Part shown: positions 1 to 6,118 of the stretch, in pieces
Numbering within the stretch: the first letter of the stretch is position 1
Layout of the letters: each line of letters starts with the position of its first letter
From: Pseudomonadota bacterium
GTDB lineage: Bacteria; Pseudomonadota; Gammaproteobacteria; Burkholderiales; Casimicrobiaceae
Length of the DNA stretch: 12,818 nt
Reading direction: 5' to 3'
NCBI GenBank assembly: GCA_022709775.1
Contig: JAKLIE010000006.1
Coordinates: 1 to 12,818, forward strand
Translations under genes and position numbers: made by a program
The notes under the pieces: generated by a model
Databases searched by the model: none
What the model was told of the DNA's origin: nothing
Seen by the model: only the letters and a program-made list of their open reading frames with translations

Positions 1-1
1 T

Positions 2-517
2 CCCGACCCGCTGATCCCGCACCGGAGCTCGCGTTTCGCGAGCGAGACCCGGATCACCGTCGCCTCGACGGCGTCCGTGCTGTGCTCGGAGATCGTGCAG
101 CCGGGGCGCCTGCACCATCGCGCGGACGAGTGCTTCGGCATGACCGTGCTGTCGCTCTCGACGTCGGCGACGCGGCCCGACGGCCGCCTGCTGTTCACCG
201 AGAAGCTCCTGATCGAGCCGCGGAAGCACCCGATCCGGCAGACCGGCGTGATGGACGGCTTCGACGTGTTCGCGAACGTGATCCTGTGCACCCCGAAGGA
301 CATGGCCGACCGCGTCCACGAGCGCATCGGCGCGGACGTCGACCTCGAGCACGGCGTCGCGCACGGCGCGTGCCGGCTGCCCAACGACGCGGGCCTCGTC
401 TACAAGGTGCTCGGTCGCGAGACCGGGCGGGTGAAGGAGAAGGTGCGGGAATTCTGGGCGGTGGCGCGCGAGGAGATCACCGGCGCGGCCGTCCCGACCG
501 GTTTCTACTGGCGGTAG
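2..517 (+). CDS. ureD: Urease accessory protein UreD, C-terminal part (5' end outside window)
   Basis: UreD (UreH) binds apo-urease and, with UreF and UreG, helps insert nickel into the active site in the cytoplasm. The frame is open from the window edge and encodes 171 residues before TAG at 515-517. The family usually has about 270 residues, so roughly the first third is missing. Visible family features are the PDPLIPHRSSRF segment at the very start (compare the PDPV.PF...R segment of UreD), the SEIVQPGRLHH turn, the LLFTEKLLIEP strand, and the C-terminal LPNDAGLVYKVLG segment followed by an amphipathic helix. An internal ATG at 77 is not the start because homology continues upstream of it. 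A urea transporter follows 58 nt downstream on the same strand, which supports a urease context. The structural genes ureABC are not in the window and presumably lie to the left (inference). The assignment rests on recognised motifs, not on an alignment. Confidence 0.85.
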   Translation, partial: PDPLIPHRSSRFASETRITVASTASVLCSEIVQPGRLHHRADECFGMTVLSLSTSATRPDGRLLFTEKLLIEPRKHPIRQTGVMDGFDVFANVILCTPKDMADRVHERIGADVDLEHGVAHGACRLPNDAGLVYKVLGRETGRVKEKVREFWAVAREEITGAAVPTGFYWR

Positions 518-522
518 GGCTG

Positions 523-555
523 GCGAGCCCGCGACGATTGCGCGGGCGGGCTCGC
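523..555. repeat. Inverted repeat between ureD and the urea transporter
   Basis: A perfect 10-bp arm GCGAGCCCGC (523-532) is complemented by GCGGGCTCGC (546-555) around a 13-nt loop. A shorter pairing, CCCGCG (528-533) with CGCGGG (541-546), competes with it. No T-run follows, so a classic intrinsic terminator is unlikely. It may be an mRNA stabiliser, a processing site or a partial terminator that separates transporter from urease expression. Confidence 0.45.
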
Positions 556-575
556 GGCATCGAGGGAGGCGTCGA

Positions 576-1556
576 ATGAAGAAGCTCCTGTCGTCCTGGG
601 AATCGGCTTGCGCGTCGTCGGGCGCGCTTCGCTTCGTCGACGTCAACCTGCGCGGCATCGGGCAGGTGATGTTCCAGGACAATCCGCTCTCCGGCGCGCT
701 GTTCCTCGCCGGCATCGCGTGGGGCTCGTACGCGGCAGGCGTGCCCCGGATCGCGATCGCCGGCGTGGTCGCCGTCGTCGTCTCGACGCTCGCCGCGCGA
801 TGGCTGCGCGTCGACCGCGAGTCGCTGCGTTCGGGGCTCTACGGCTTCAACGGCGTGCTCGTGGGCCTGGCGCTCGCCACGTTCGTCGCGCCCGGGCCGC
901 TGCTGTGGGCCTGCGTCGTGCTGGGCGCCGCCGTGTCGGTCGTCGCGATGCGGGCCACGGCGAATGCGCTCGCGCCCTGGGGCATTCCCGCGCTGACGTT
1001 CCCCTTCGTGCTCGTCACCTGGCTGCTGCTCCTCGCGACGTACGGGTTCGCGGGTCTCGCGGGCACCGCGTTGCCCTCGGCGGGCGTGGTCGCGCCGTTC
1101 GAGTCGGTGGCGGCGACCCGGCTCGGGCCCGGGGACTTCGTGCAGGGCGTGCTGCACAGCATCTCGCAGGTGTTCCTGAAGGGCAGCACCCTCGCCGCGC
1201 TGCTCCTGCTCGCGGGGCTGGCCGTCAACTCGATCGCCGCGGCGGCGTTCGCGCTCGGCGGCGCGATTCTCGCGGTCGCCACGGCGCACCTGCTCGGCGC
1301 CGAAAGCGACCTCATCGGTGGCGGACTCCTCGGGTTCAGCCCGGTCCTGACCGCGATCGCGCTCGGCGCGGTGTTCCATGCGCCGGGCGCGCGGGTCGCG
1401 GCGTACGCGGCGCTCGGAACGGTGTTCACCGTCGTCGCACAGGCGGCGTTCAACGTGGCGCTGACGCCGCTCGCGATTCCCGCGCTCACCGGACCGTTCG
1501 TCCTCGTGACCTGGCTCTTCCTGCTGCCGAAGCAGTCCTTCGACCGCGACGAGTAG
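576..1556 (+). CDS. Urea transporter (UT/Yut family inner-membrane channel)
   Basis: This 326-residue polytopic membrane protein is predicted to pass urea through the inner membrane, feeding urease. ATG at 576 is preceded by GGGAGG at 564-569 with a 6-nt gap. Two homologous halves, the hallmark of the UT fold, can be read directly. LRGIGQVMFQDNPLSG (25-40) is echoed by LHSISQVFLKGSTLA (193-207). GLYGFNGVLVGLAL (87-100) is echoed by GLLGFSPVLTAIAL (249-262). IPALTFPFVLVTWLLLL (137-153) is echoed by IPALTGPFVLVTWLFLL (301-317). About ten hydrophobic segments are evident, and the length matches bacterial UT proteins. It follows ureD on the same strand and may be co-transcribed. Its stop lies 18 nt from the stop of the convergent DUF1576 gene. 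Uptake of other small amides cannot be excluded from sequence alone. Confidence 0.9.
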   Translation: MKKLLSSWESACASSGALRFVDVNLRGIGQVMFQDNPLSGALFLAGIAWGSYAAGVPRIAIAGVVAVVVSTLAARWLRVDRESLRSGLYGFNGVLVGLALATFVAPGPLLWACVVLGAAVSVVAMRATANALAPWGIPALTFPFVLVTWLLLLATYGFAGLAGTALPSAGVVAPFESVAATRLGPGDFVQGVLHSISQVFLKGSTLAALLLLAGLAVNSIAAAAFALGGAILAVATAHLLGAESDLIGGGLLGFSPVLTAIALGAVFHAPGARVAAYAALGTVFTVVAQAAFNVALTPLAIPALTGPFVLVTWLFLLPKQSFDRDE

Positions 1557-1574
1557 CGCGGCGCCGGCGCGGAC

Positions 1575-2906
1575 TCAGCGTGCCGGCGGCGGCGGATCCG
1601 TCGGGCCGGGGGGCGCCGGCGCGTCGCCGCGCCGGGTTCGCTCCCGGATCGCGATGATCACCGGGGCGAGCACCGATGCGACGATGCCGGCGGCGAAGCC
1701 GTTGTTGTACAGGTTGAGTCCCGCGTGCAGCCATCCGACGCTCATCGCCGCGGACGAGTGCACGACGCCCGCCACGACGCCCCAGTGCCAGCCGAAGCGC
1801 CCCGCGATCGGCGCGAGCGTGGTCCCGAACAGCGCCGCGAGCGTGATCGACGGATCGGCCGCGCCCCACGGCTTGGCGAGCGATCCGATGAACACGCCGA
1901 CCATGATCGGGACGATGTTGCGCGGATGCTTGCCGTACGCCGCGAATCCCACGATCGTCAGGATCGCGCCGACGACGGGTCCGTTGAGGTCGCCGCCGAT
2001 CAGCAGCACGTAGATCGTGCCGGTCGCGCCGGCGAGACCCATGTTGGCGAGGGCCGGCCCGAAGCCCGCGATCGCGATGAAATCGCTCGGCGACTGGCCG
2101 GTCGTGCCCATGATCTCCTTCAGGCGCGACGGCAGCGACCGCTCGAGGGTCCAGCCGATCGCGACCATCGACGCGAAGAGGGCCGCCACGAAGCTTCCCA
2201 GCAGCAGGTTGTTGCCCGTCGTCCAGATCATGACCGGGTCGGGCACGAAGCCGTACGACTTGTACGTGGCGACGATCACGGTGCCCACGATGCCCGCGGT
2301 GAAGCCCATGTTGTACAGGCTGTAGCCCATGTGCGCCTTGAAGAGCTGGGCGGCGACGGGAGCCAGGATGAAGCCGGCGACCAGCGCCGTGCCGACGGCC
2401 AGAGGCAGCCGGATCTCGAACGGCAACGTCGTGGCGAACAGGATCTCGGAGAAGATCGGGGCCAGCGCCGAGCCGAAGAACGCCGTGTTGACGTGGTTCG
2501 CGAACGGCTCGCCCCGGAATCGCGCGTACAGGTACACGCCGAGCACGATCGACCAGATGTTGAGCAGGTTCTTGCCGAACAGCCCGAAGCCGAGGACGAG
2601 GAACAGGCACGCGACCGCGGCGCCGCCGATCTTCGCGTTCGTCAGGCGGTAGACGAGGCACGCGCAGAGCGTGAGCAGGCCGGCGTTCACGCAGGCCGCG
2701 CCGATGCCTCCCGTGCCGAAGTAGTCGGTGAGCAGCGCGTCGCGCGTCGTGACGATCTCGAGGAGGCCGCGCAGCACCTGCGCGGGGCCGTCGACCGCGA
2801 GCCCGAAGACGACGAAGGCGGCGGCGTAGCCGCACACCACCAGCAGGATCGTGCGCTCGGGCACCCGATCGGCAGGCTCGACGGTCTCGTCGCGTGAGGC
2901 GGTCAT
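1575..2906 (-). CDS. DUF1576-family polytopic membrane protein with internal duplication
   Basis: A 443-residue integral membrane protein of unknown function that resembles the DUF1576 family. ATG at 2906 was chosen because GGAAGGGA lies just upstream; longer frames up to 3074 have Arg/Pro-rich, unlikely N-termini. The first TM segment is about residues 20-38, and a Pro-rich soluble tail begins near 427. The chain contains two related halves. FGKNLLNIWSIVLGVYLYA (109-127) matches YGKHPRNIVPIMVGVFIGS (324-342). FGSALAPIFSEILF (144-157) matches FGTTLAPIAGRFGW (360-373). GYSLYNMGFTAGIVGTV (194-210) matches GLNLYNNGFAAGIVASV (396-412). Such a repeat is typical of transporters, and the LYNMGF element recalls the LYGFNG element of the neighbouring urea transporter, though I claim no homology. 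It sits between the urea transporter and nikR, divergent from nikR, and has its own promoter with a palindrome. A role in transporting a small polar solute linked to urea or nickel is inference. Confidence 0.8.
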   Translation of the reverse strand: MTASRDETVEPADRVPERTILLVVCGYAAAFVVFGLAVDGPAQVLRGLLEIVTTRDALLTDYFGTGGIGAACVNAGLLTLCACLVYRLTNAKIGGAAVACLFLVLGFGLFGKNLLNIWSIVLGVYLYARFRGEPFANHVNTAFFGSALAPIFSEILFATTLPFEIRLPLAVGTALVAGFILAPVAAQLFKAHMGYSLYNMGFTAGIVGTVIVATYKSYGFVPDPVMIWTTGNNLLLGSFVAALFASMVAIGWTLERSLPSRLKEIMGTTGQSPSDFIAIAGFGPALANMGLAGATGTIYVLLIGGDLNGPVVGAILTIVGFAAYGKHPRNIVPIMVGVFIGSLAKPWGAADPSITLAALFGTTLAPIAGRFGWHWGVVAGVVHSSAAMSVGWLHAGLNLYNNGFAAGIVASVLAPVIIAIRERTRRGDAPAPPGPTDPPPPAR

Positions 2907-2908
2907 CG

Positions 2909-2916
2909 TCCCTTCC
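2909..2916 (-). promoter_or_regulatory. Ribosome binding site fixing the DUF1576 start
   Basis: GGAAGGGA on the minus strand lies 2-9 nt before ATG at 2906, with the GGA core 7 nt away. It selects this start over the in-frame upstream codons, which would add 24-56 residues without hydrophobic character. Confidence 0.6.
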
Positions 2917-2988
2917 GGCCGGTGCGCGCGCGACGGGAGCGTCGCGGGCAACGGGAGCGATGCCCCGGACCGGCCCGCGGCCACGCTC

Positions 2989-3015
2989 GCGCGTCGCGTC
3001 ATTATCGCGACGCGC
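2989..3015. promoter_or_regulatory. 10-bp palindrome over the DUF1576 -10 box (candidate operator)
   Basis: The perfect arms GCGCGTCGCG (2989-2998) and CGCGACGCGC (3006-3015) flank a 7-nt AT-rich centre. That centre contains most of the -10 box of the minus-strand promoter. This placement would let a dimeric regulator block RNA polymerase. It does not match the NikR box found at 3707-3734. A transcript hairpin is less likely because the predicted start lies inside the distal arm. Confidence 0.45.
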
Positions 3016-3029
3016 CGTCGGGCTGACAA
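3001..3029 (-). promoter_or_regulatory. Candidate sigma70 promoter of the DUF1576 gene
   Basis: On the minus strand TTGTCA (3029-3024, 4/6 to consensus) and GATAAT (3006-3001, 5/6) are separated by exactly 17 nt. Transcription would start near 2994, giving a leader of about 88 nt before ATG at 2906. The AT-rich -10 stands out in a very GC-rich intergenic region. Confidence 0.55.
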
Positions 3030-3091
3030 CGCATTCGCCGTCCCGGGCGCCGGTGCGCACCACGGGGTGCGCATCCGCGGCGTCCCGCGGA

Positions 3092-3107
3092 CGAGGCTTG
3101 AGCCTCG
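3092..3107. repeat. 16-bp interrupted palindrome upstream of nikR
   Basis: CGAGGCT-TG-AGCCTCG forms a perfect 7-bp inverted repeat with a 2-nt centre, about 80 nt before the nikR start. It could be an operator or a small hairpin in the nikR leader. It does not resemble the NikR site, and I found no convincing promoter hexamer pair around it. Confidence 0.3.
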
Positions 3108-3176
3108 CGCGGATTTGCGTCAGTCTGAACCCCGGCCGGGTGCCGCGGCTCGATCCGCGGGATGCCGACCGGGCCC

Positions 3177-3182
3177 AAGGAG
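3177..3182 (+). promoter_or_regulatory. Ribosome binding site of nikR
   Basis: AAGGAG lies 6 nt before ATG at 3189. This strong Shine-Dalgarno decides the start against a longer in-frame codon at 3162, and the chosen N-terminus MERITMSLDE aligns with the start of known NikR proteins. Confidence 0.8.
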
Positions 3183-3188
3183 CCGACG

Positions 3189-3668
3189 ATGGAACGCATC
3201 ACGATGTCGCTCGACGAGCGACTGGCGCAGGAGTTCGACGCGCTGATCCGCGCCCGGGGCTACACGAGCCGCTCGGAGGCGATGCGCGACCTCTTGCGGC
3301 GCGAGATCGAGGCGAGCCGGCAGGGGCGCGACGCGAAGGCGCATTGCGTGGCGAGTCTCTCGTACGTCTACAACCATCACGAGCGCAGGCTCGCCGAGCG
3401 GCTGACCGAGGCGCAGCACGCGCACCACGACCTGGTGGTCGCGACGATGCACGTGCACCTCGACCACGAGAACTGCCTCGAGACCGTCGCGCTCAAGGGC
3501 CCGGTGACCGCCGTCGTCGGCCTCGCCCAGCGCACCGAGGCCGAGCGCGGCGTCAGGCACCTCGCGCTCAACCTGGTCACGGTCGACAGCGGCGACACGC
3601 ACTCGGGCGGCGGCGGCCGCCGCTACCACCATCACCACGGGCACCTGCACCTGATCCCGAAGTCGTGA
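3189..3668 (+). CDS. nikR: Nickel-responsive transcriptional regulator NikR
   Basis: NikR is a cytoplasmic tetrameric repressor that binds operator DNA when loaded with Ni(II). This 159-residue protein has the N-terminal ribbon-helix-helix domain (about 1-48, with RITMSLDERL and the YTSRSEAMRDLLR helix) and a C-terminal ACT-like metal domain. The nickel ligands of E. coli NikR (His76, His87, His89, Cys95) align with His77, His88, His90 and Cys96 in HVHLDHENCLE. The family motif LKG...RGVRH is seen as LKG (102-104) and GVRH (121-124). The start is fixed by AAGGAG at 3177-3182. The protein is longer than the 133-residue E. coli protein because of a C-terminal Gly/His-rich tail (H138 to H154) containing HHHH at 147-150. 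A matching NikR-type operator lies downstream in front of the nickel permease gene, so that permease is the obvious target. Autoregulation is not evident. Confidence 0.95.
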   Translation: MERITMSLDERLAQEFDALIRARGYTSRSEAMRDLLRREIEASRQGRDAKAHCVASLSYVYNHHERRLAERLTEAQHAHHDLVVATMHVHLDHENCLETVALKGPVTAVVGLAQRTEAERGVRHLALNLVTVDSGDTHSGGGGRRYHHHHGHLHLIPKS

Positions 3669-3696
3669 CCCGTCGCGCCCGGTCGGGCGACCGCCG

Positions 3697-3725
3697 TTGC
3701 CCGGCGGTAGGAATTTCGATATAAG
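3697..3725 (+). promoter_or_regulatory. Candidate sigma70 promoter of the nickel permease gene
   Basis: TTGCCC (3697-3702, 4/6) and TATAAG (3720-3725, 5/6) are separated by exactly 17 nt. The start point would fall near 3732, about 47 nt before ATG at 3779. The -10 box lies in the centre of the NikR-type palindrome, a layout expected for a repressed promoter. Confidence 0.6.
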
Positions 3726-3736
3726 GTTTCCTACCG
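3705..3736. promoter_or_regulatory. NikR operator (GTAGGA-N16-TCCTAC)
   Basis: The perfect 9-bp arms CGGTAGGAA (3705-3713) and TTCCTACCG (3728-3736) surround a 14-nt centre. Read as hexamers this is GTAGGA-N16-TCCTAC. The established E. coli site is GTATGA-N16-TCATAC, so spacing is identical and each half-site differs by one base. It overlaps the permease promoter and lies 36 nt after the nikR stop, which together make it the likely NikR binding site. Confidence 0.75.
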
Positions 3737-3778
3737 TTCGCCGGCGGACGGCCGACGCCGCCACCGGAGATCGCATCG

Positions 3779-4594
3779 ATGGACACGCTGCCCGCCACCT
3801 GGACCGCCCTCTGCGTGCTGGCGTTCGTGCTGGGGCTGCGACACGGGTTCGACGCCGACCACCTGGCGACGATCGACGGCATCACGCGCTACAACGCCCG
3901 CGACAACCCGCGGCTGGCGCGGCTCGCGGGCGCGCTGTTCTCGCTGGGCCACGGCGCCGTCGTGCTGCTGGTCGCGTGGGCCGCGGGCGCACTGTCGGCG
4001 GCATGGGAGACGCCGAAGTGGCTCGAGATGACGGGCATCGGCGTCTCGGTCGCGTTCCTGTTCGGGCTCGCGTTCCTCAACGTCCGCGCGGTGCTCGTCG
4101 CGGAGCCGGGCGCGGTCGTCGCGCCGGCCGGGCTCAAGGCGCGGTTGCTCGGTCGCGTGCTGACGGTGCGTCGCGCGTGGGCCGTGGCCGCGGTCGGGGC
4201 GCTGTTCGCGCTGTCGTTCGACACCGTGTCGCAGGCGGCCCTGTTCTCGCTCGCGGCCGCACGCTTTGGCGGGGTCGGCGACGCGCTCTTCGTCGCCGGG
4301 CTGTTCGTCCTCGGGATGCTCGTCGTCGACGGGGCGAACGGCGCGTGGATCCACGCGCTCGTGCGCCGTGCCGATCGAACGGCCGCGATCGCGTCGCGCG
4401 TGATGGCGCTGGCCGTGGCGGGCATCAGCCTCGCCGTCGGCCTGTTCACCGTCGCGAAGGTGTTCCTGCCGGCCGTCGACGAGTGGGCCGAAGGTCGCGA
4501 GCTGGCGTTCGGCGCGACGGTCGTCGCGGGCGTCCTCGTCGCGTTCGGCGCCGGGCTGCTCGCGGCGCGGCGCCGCACGCTGGCGGCCGACTGA
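3779..4594 (+). CDS. NiCoT-family nickel/cobalt transporter (HoxN/NixA-like)
   Basis: A 271-residue inner-membrane secondary transporter predicted to import Ni(II), possibly Co(II). ATG at 3779 has CGGAGA at 3765-3770 as ribosome binding site, 8 nt away. The NiCoT signature RHGFDADHLATID (21-33) carries the His and Asp residues of the metal pathway. The other conserved family segments are FSLGHGAVVL (54-63), LFALSFDTVSQAAL (142-155, counterpart of LGFDTATE) and LGMLVVDGANGAW (178-190). About eight hydrophobic segments are present, with a short Arg-rich C-terminus. It is shorter than HoxN/NixA (about 330-350 residues) but keeps all signature motifs. The nikR gene immediately upstream and the NikR-type operator over its promoter favour nickel as the substrate. 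The link to urease is contextual. Confidence 0.92.
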   Translation: MDTLPATWTALCVLAFVLGLRHGFDADHLATIDGITRYNARDNPRLARLAGALFSLGHGAVVLLVAWAAGALSAAWETPKWLEMTGIGVSVAFLFGLAFLNVRAVLVAEPGAVVAPAGLKARLLGRVLTVRRAWAVAAVGALFALSFDTVSQAALFSLAAARFGGVGDALFVAGLFVLGMLVVDGANGAWIHALVRRADRTAAIASRVMALAVAGISLAVGLFTVAKVFLPAVDEWAEGRELAFGATVVAGVLVAFGAGLLAARRRTLAAD

Positions 4595-4598
4595 AGCC

Positions 4599-4656
4599 TC
4601 CGCCGGACGCGGCGGACCGGCCGACGTTCGCGCAGCGTCGAAGCTGCGCCGGCCGG
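4599..4656. terminator. Tandem hairpins between convergent genes, possible bidirectional terminator
   Basis: TCCGCCG (4599-4605) pairs with CGGCGGA (4610-4616) around GACG. GCGCAGC (4630-4636) pairs with GCTGCGC (4643-4649), and this second stem extends through CCGGCCG (4617-4623) with CGGCCGG (4650-4656), leaving a 6-nt bulge. The hairpins fill the 66-nt gap between the permease stop and the stop of the convergent GntP-type gene. No T-run is present, so function as an intrinsic terminator is uncertain. Confidence 0.4.
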
Positions 4657-4660
4657 CGCG

Positions 4661-6115
4661 TCAGAACGACCCGAACATCGTCCCGAGCACGATCACCGCG
4701 ACGAGCGCGACGATCGCGCCGACGATCCCGACCATCACGATGTCGAAGTAGCTCTTGCCGTGCGTCGATCCGCACACCGCGAGCAGCGTCACCACCGCTC
4801 CGTTGTGCGGCAGGCTGTCGAGCGTGCCGGCGCCGATCACCGCCACGCGGTGCATCAGCGCGGGATCGATGCCGAGCTCCGCGGCGAGCTTCATGTAGGT
4901 GCCGCCGAGCGCGTCGAGCGCGATCGTGAGGCCGCCCGAGGCGGATCCCGTGAGCGCGGCCAGCACGTTCGTCGAGACCGCGAGCGACACGAGCGGGCCG
5001 CCCTCGAGCCCCAGCACCCATTCGCGCACGAGCTCGAACGCCGGCAGCGCCGCGACGACCGCGCCGAACCCGACGAGGCTCGCGACGCCCAACACCGGCA
5101 GCACCGACGCGTTCGCGCCGGCGTCCATGCTCGCGCGCAGGTCCGTGAGCCGGCCGCGGTTCATCGCGATCAGCACGACGATCGCGACGGCGAGCGCCAC
5201 GACCACCGACCACACGCCGCCGACGGAGGCGAGGCTCGTCGAACCCCAGCGCTCGTCGGCCAGGAAGTCGACGTTCATCCGCGGCAGCACGACCATGCTC
5301 ATCAGCAGGTTGACCGTCACGACGATGGCGAGCGGCAGCGCGGCGACCACGATCGTGGGCTGCGTGTCGCTGCGCTTGCCGTGCTGGAGCTCGGCCGGGT
5401 CGAATTCGCGCGAGGCGGTCGCGCGCTCGCGGACCACGGGATCCTCCGCGGCCTCGTCCGGCGCCACCGGCGGCTCGAAGCCGTAGCCGACGCCCGCCCG
5501 GCGGGCGGCGCCTTCGCGGTACGCGAGCCACCAGAGGCCGAACGCGATCATGATCGCCGACGCGATGATGCCCAGCCCAGGCGCTGCGAACGGCGTGGTG
5601 CCGAAGAACGGCATCGGGATCGCGTTCTGGATCGCCGGCGTGCCCGGCAGTGCGGACATCGTGAACGTGGAGGTGCCGAGAACGATCGCGGCCGGCATCA
5701 GGCGGTGCGGGATGTTCGCCTCGCGGAACAGCGCCTGCGCCATCGGGACCAGCACGAAGAACGCGACGAACAGGCTCACGCCGCCGTAGGTGACCATCGC
5801 GCCCGCGATCACGACCGCGAGAATCGCGCGACGCGCGCCCAGCTTCGCGCCGATGAACTGCGCGATCGATCGCACCGATCCGCTGTCGTCCATCAGCTTC
5901 CCGAACAGCGCGCCGAGCAGGAAGATCGGGAAGAACTGCGCGACGAACCCCGCGGCGCTGACCATGAACGTCTGCGTCCAGTGGGCGAGCAGCGGGTCGC
6001 CCGCGAACAGCGCTGCGACGAGCGCGGCCAGCGGAGCGAGCAGCAGGACGCTCCAGCCCCGGTACGCGAGGCCGATGAGCAGCGCCAGTCCGGCCAGGAT
6101 GCCGACGAGTCCCAT
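4661..6115 (-). CDS. GntP-family permease (organic acid:H+ symporter)
   Basis: A 484-residue polytopic inner-membrane transporter of the GntP type within the ion-transporter superfamily; family members carry gluconate and other small organic or hydroxy acids. Length fits the family (about 430-480). Visible signatures are PIFLLGALFGKLMDDSGS (63-80), ALPGTPAIQNAIP (155-167), LTGSASGGLTIALDAL (388-403) and DSLPHNGAVVTLLAVCG (433-449). A charged cytoplasmic loop at about 200-252 divides two bundles of TM segments. ATG at 6115 follows the stop of the upstream patatin-like gene after only 3 nt; its Shine-Dalgarno (GGAAGGG) lies inside that gene, so translation is probably coupled. The substrate cannot be read from sequence. 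Association with a patatin-like hydrolase and a possible PhaR-type palindrome makes hydroxybutyrate or a similar short hydroxy acid a reasonable guess, not a conclusion. Confidence 0.85.
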   Translation of the reverse strand: MGLVGILAGLALLIGLAYRGWSVLLLAPLAALVAALFAGDPLLAHWTQTFMVSAAGFVAQFFPIFLLGALFGKLMDDSGSVRSIAQFIGAKLGARRAILAVVIAGAMVTYGGVSLFVAFFVLVPMAQALFREANIPHRLMPAAIVLGTSTFTMSALPGTPAIQNAIPMPFFGTTPFAAPGLGIIASAIMIAFGLWWLAYREGAARRAGVGYGFEPPVAPDEAAEDPVVRERATASREFDPAELQHGKRSDTQPTIVVAALPLAIVVTVNLLMSMVVLPRMNVDFLADERWGSTSLASVGGVWSVVVALAVAIVVLIAMNRGRLTDLRASMDAGANASVLPVLGVASLVGFGAVVAALPAFELVREWVLGLEGGPLVSLAVSTNVLAALTGSASGGLTIALDALGGTYMKLAAELGIDPALMHRVAVIGAGTLDSLPHNGAVVTLLAVCGSTHGKSYFDIVMVGIVGAIVALVAVIVLGTMFGSF

Positions 6116-6118
6116 GGG

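Noticed and set aside
839..1489. A 216-codon minus-strand frame inside the urea transporter gene, with a less biased composition
   Set aside because: It is antisense to a gene with clear UT repeats, has no ribosome binding site that I could see and shows no recognisable domain.
1486..3063. A 525-codon minus-strand frame overlapping the DUF1576 gene
   Set aside because: Arg-rich translation with no hydrophobic segments; it is the shifted frame of the membrane protein gene.
3098..3126. TTGAGC-N17-CAGTCT as a promoter for nikR
   Set aside because: The -10 hexamer matches only 2 of 6 consensus positions; the TTGAGC is better explained as part of the palindrome at 3092-3107.
3143..3160. CCGCGG-N6-CCGCGG before nikR as an operator
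   Set aside because: Short self-complementary GC hexamers are common here by chance, and nothing ties the pair to a promoter.
3600..3665. His/Gly-rich end of nikR as a cloning tag artefact
   Set aside because: The codons are mixed GC-biased genomic usage, the tail contains other residues and continues to HLHLIPKS, and no vector sequence follows.
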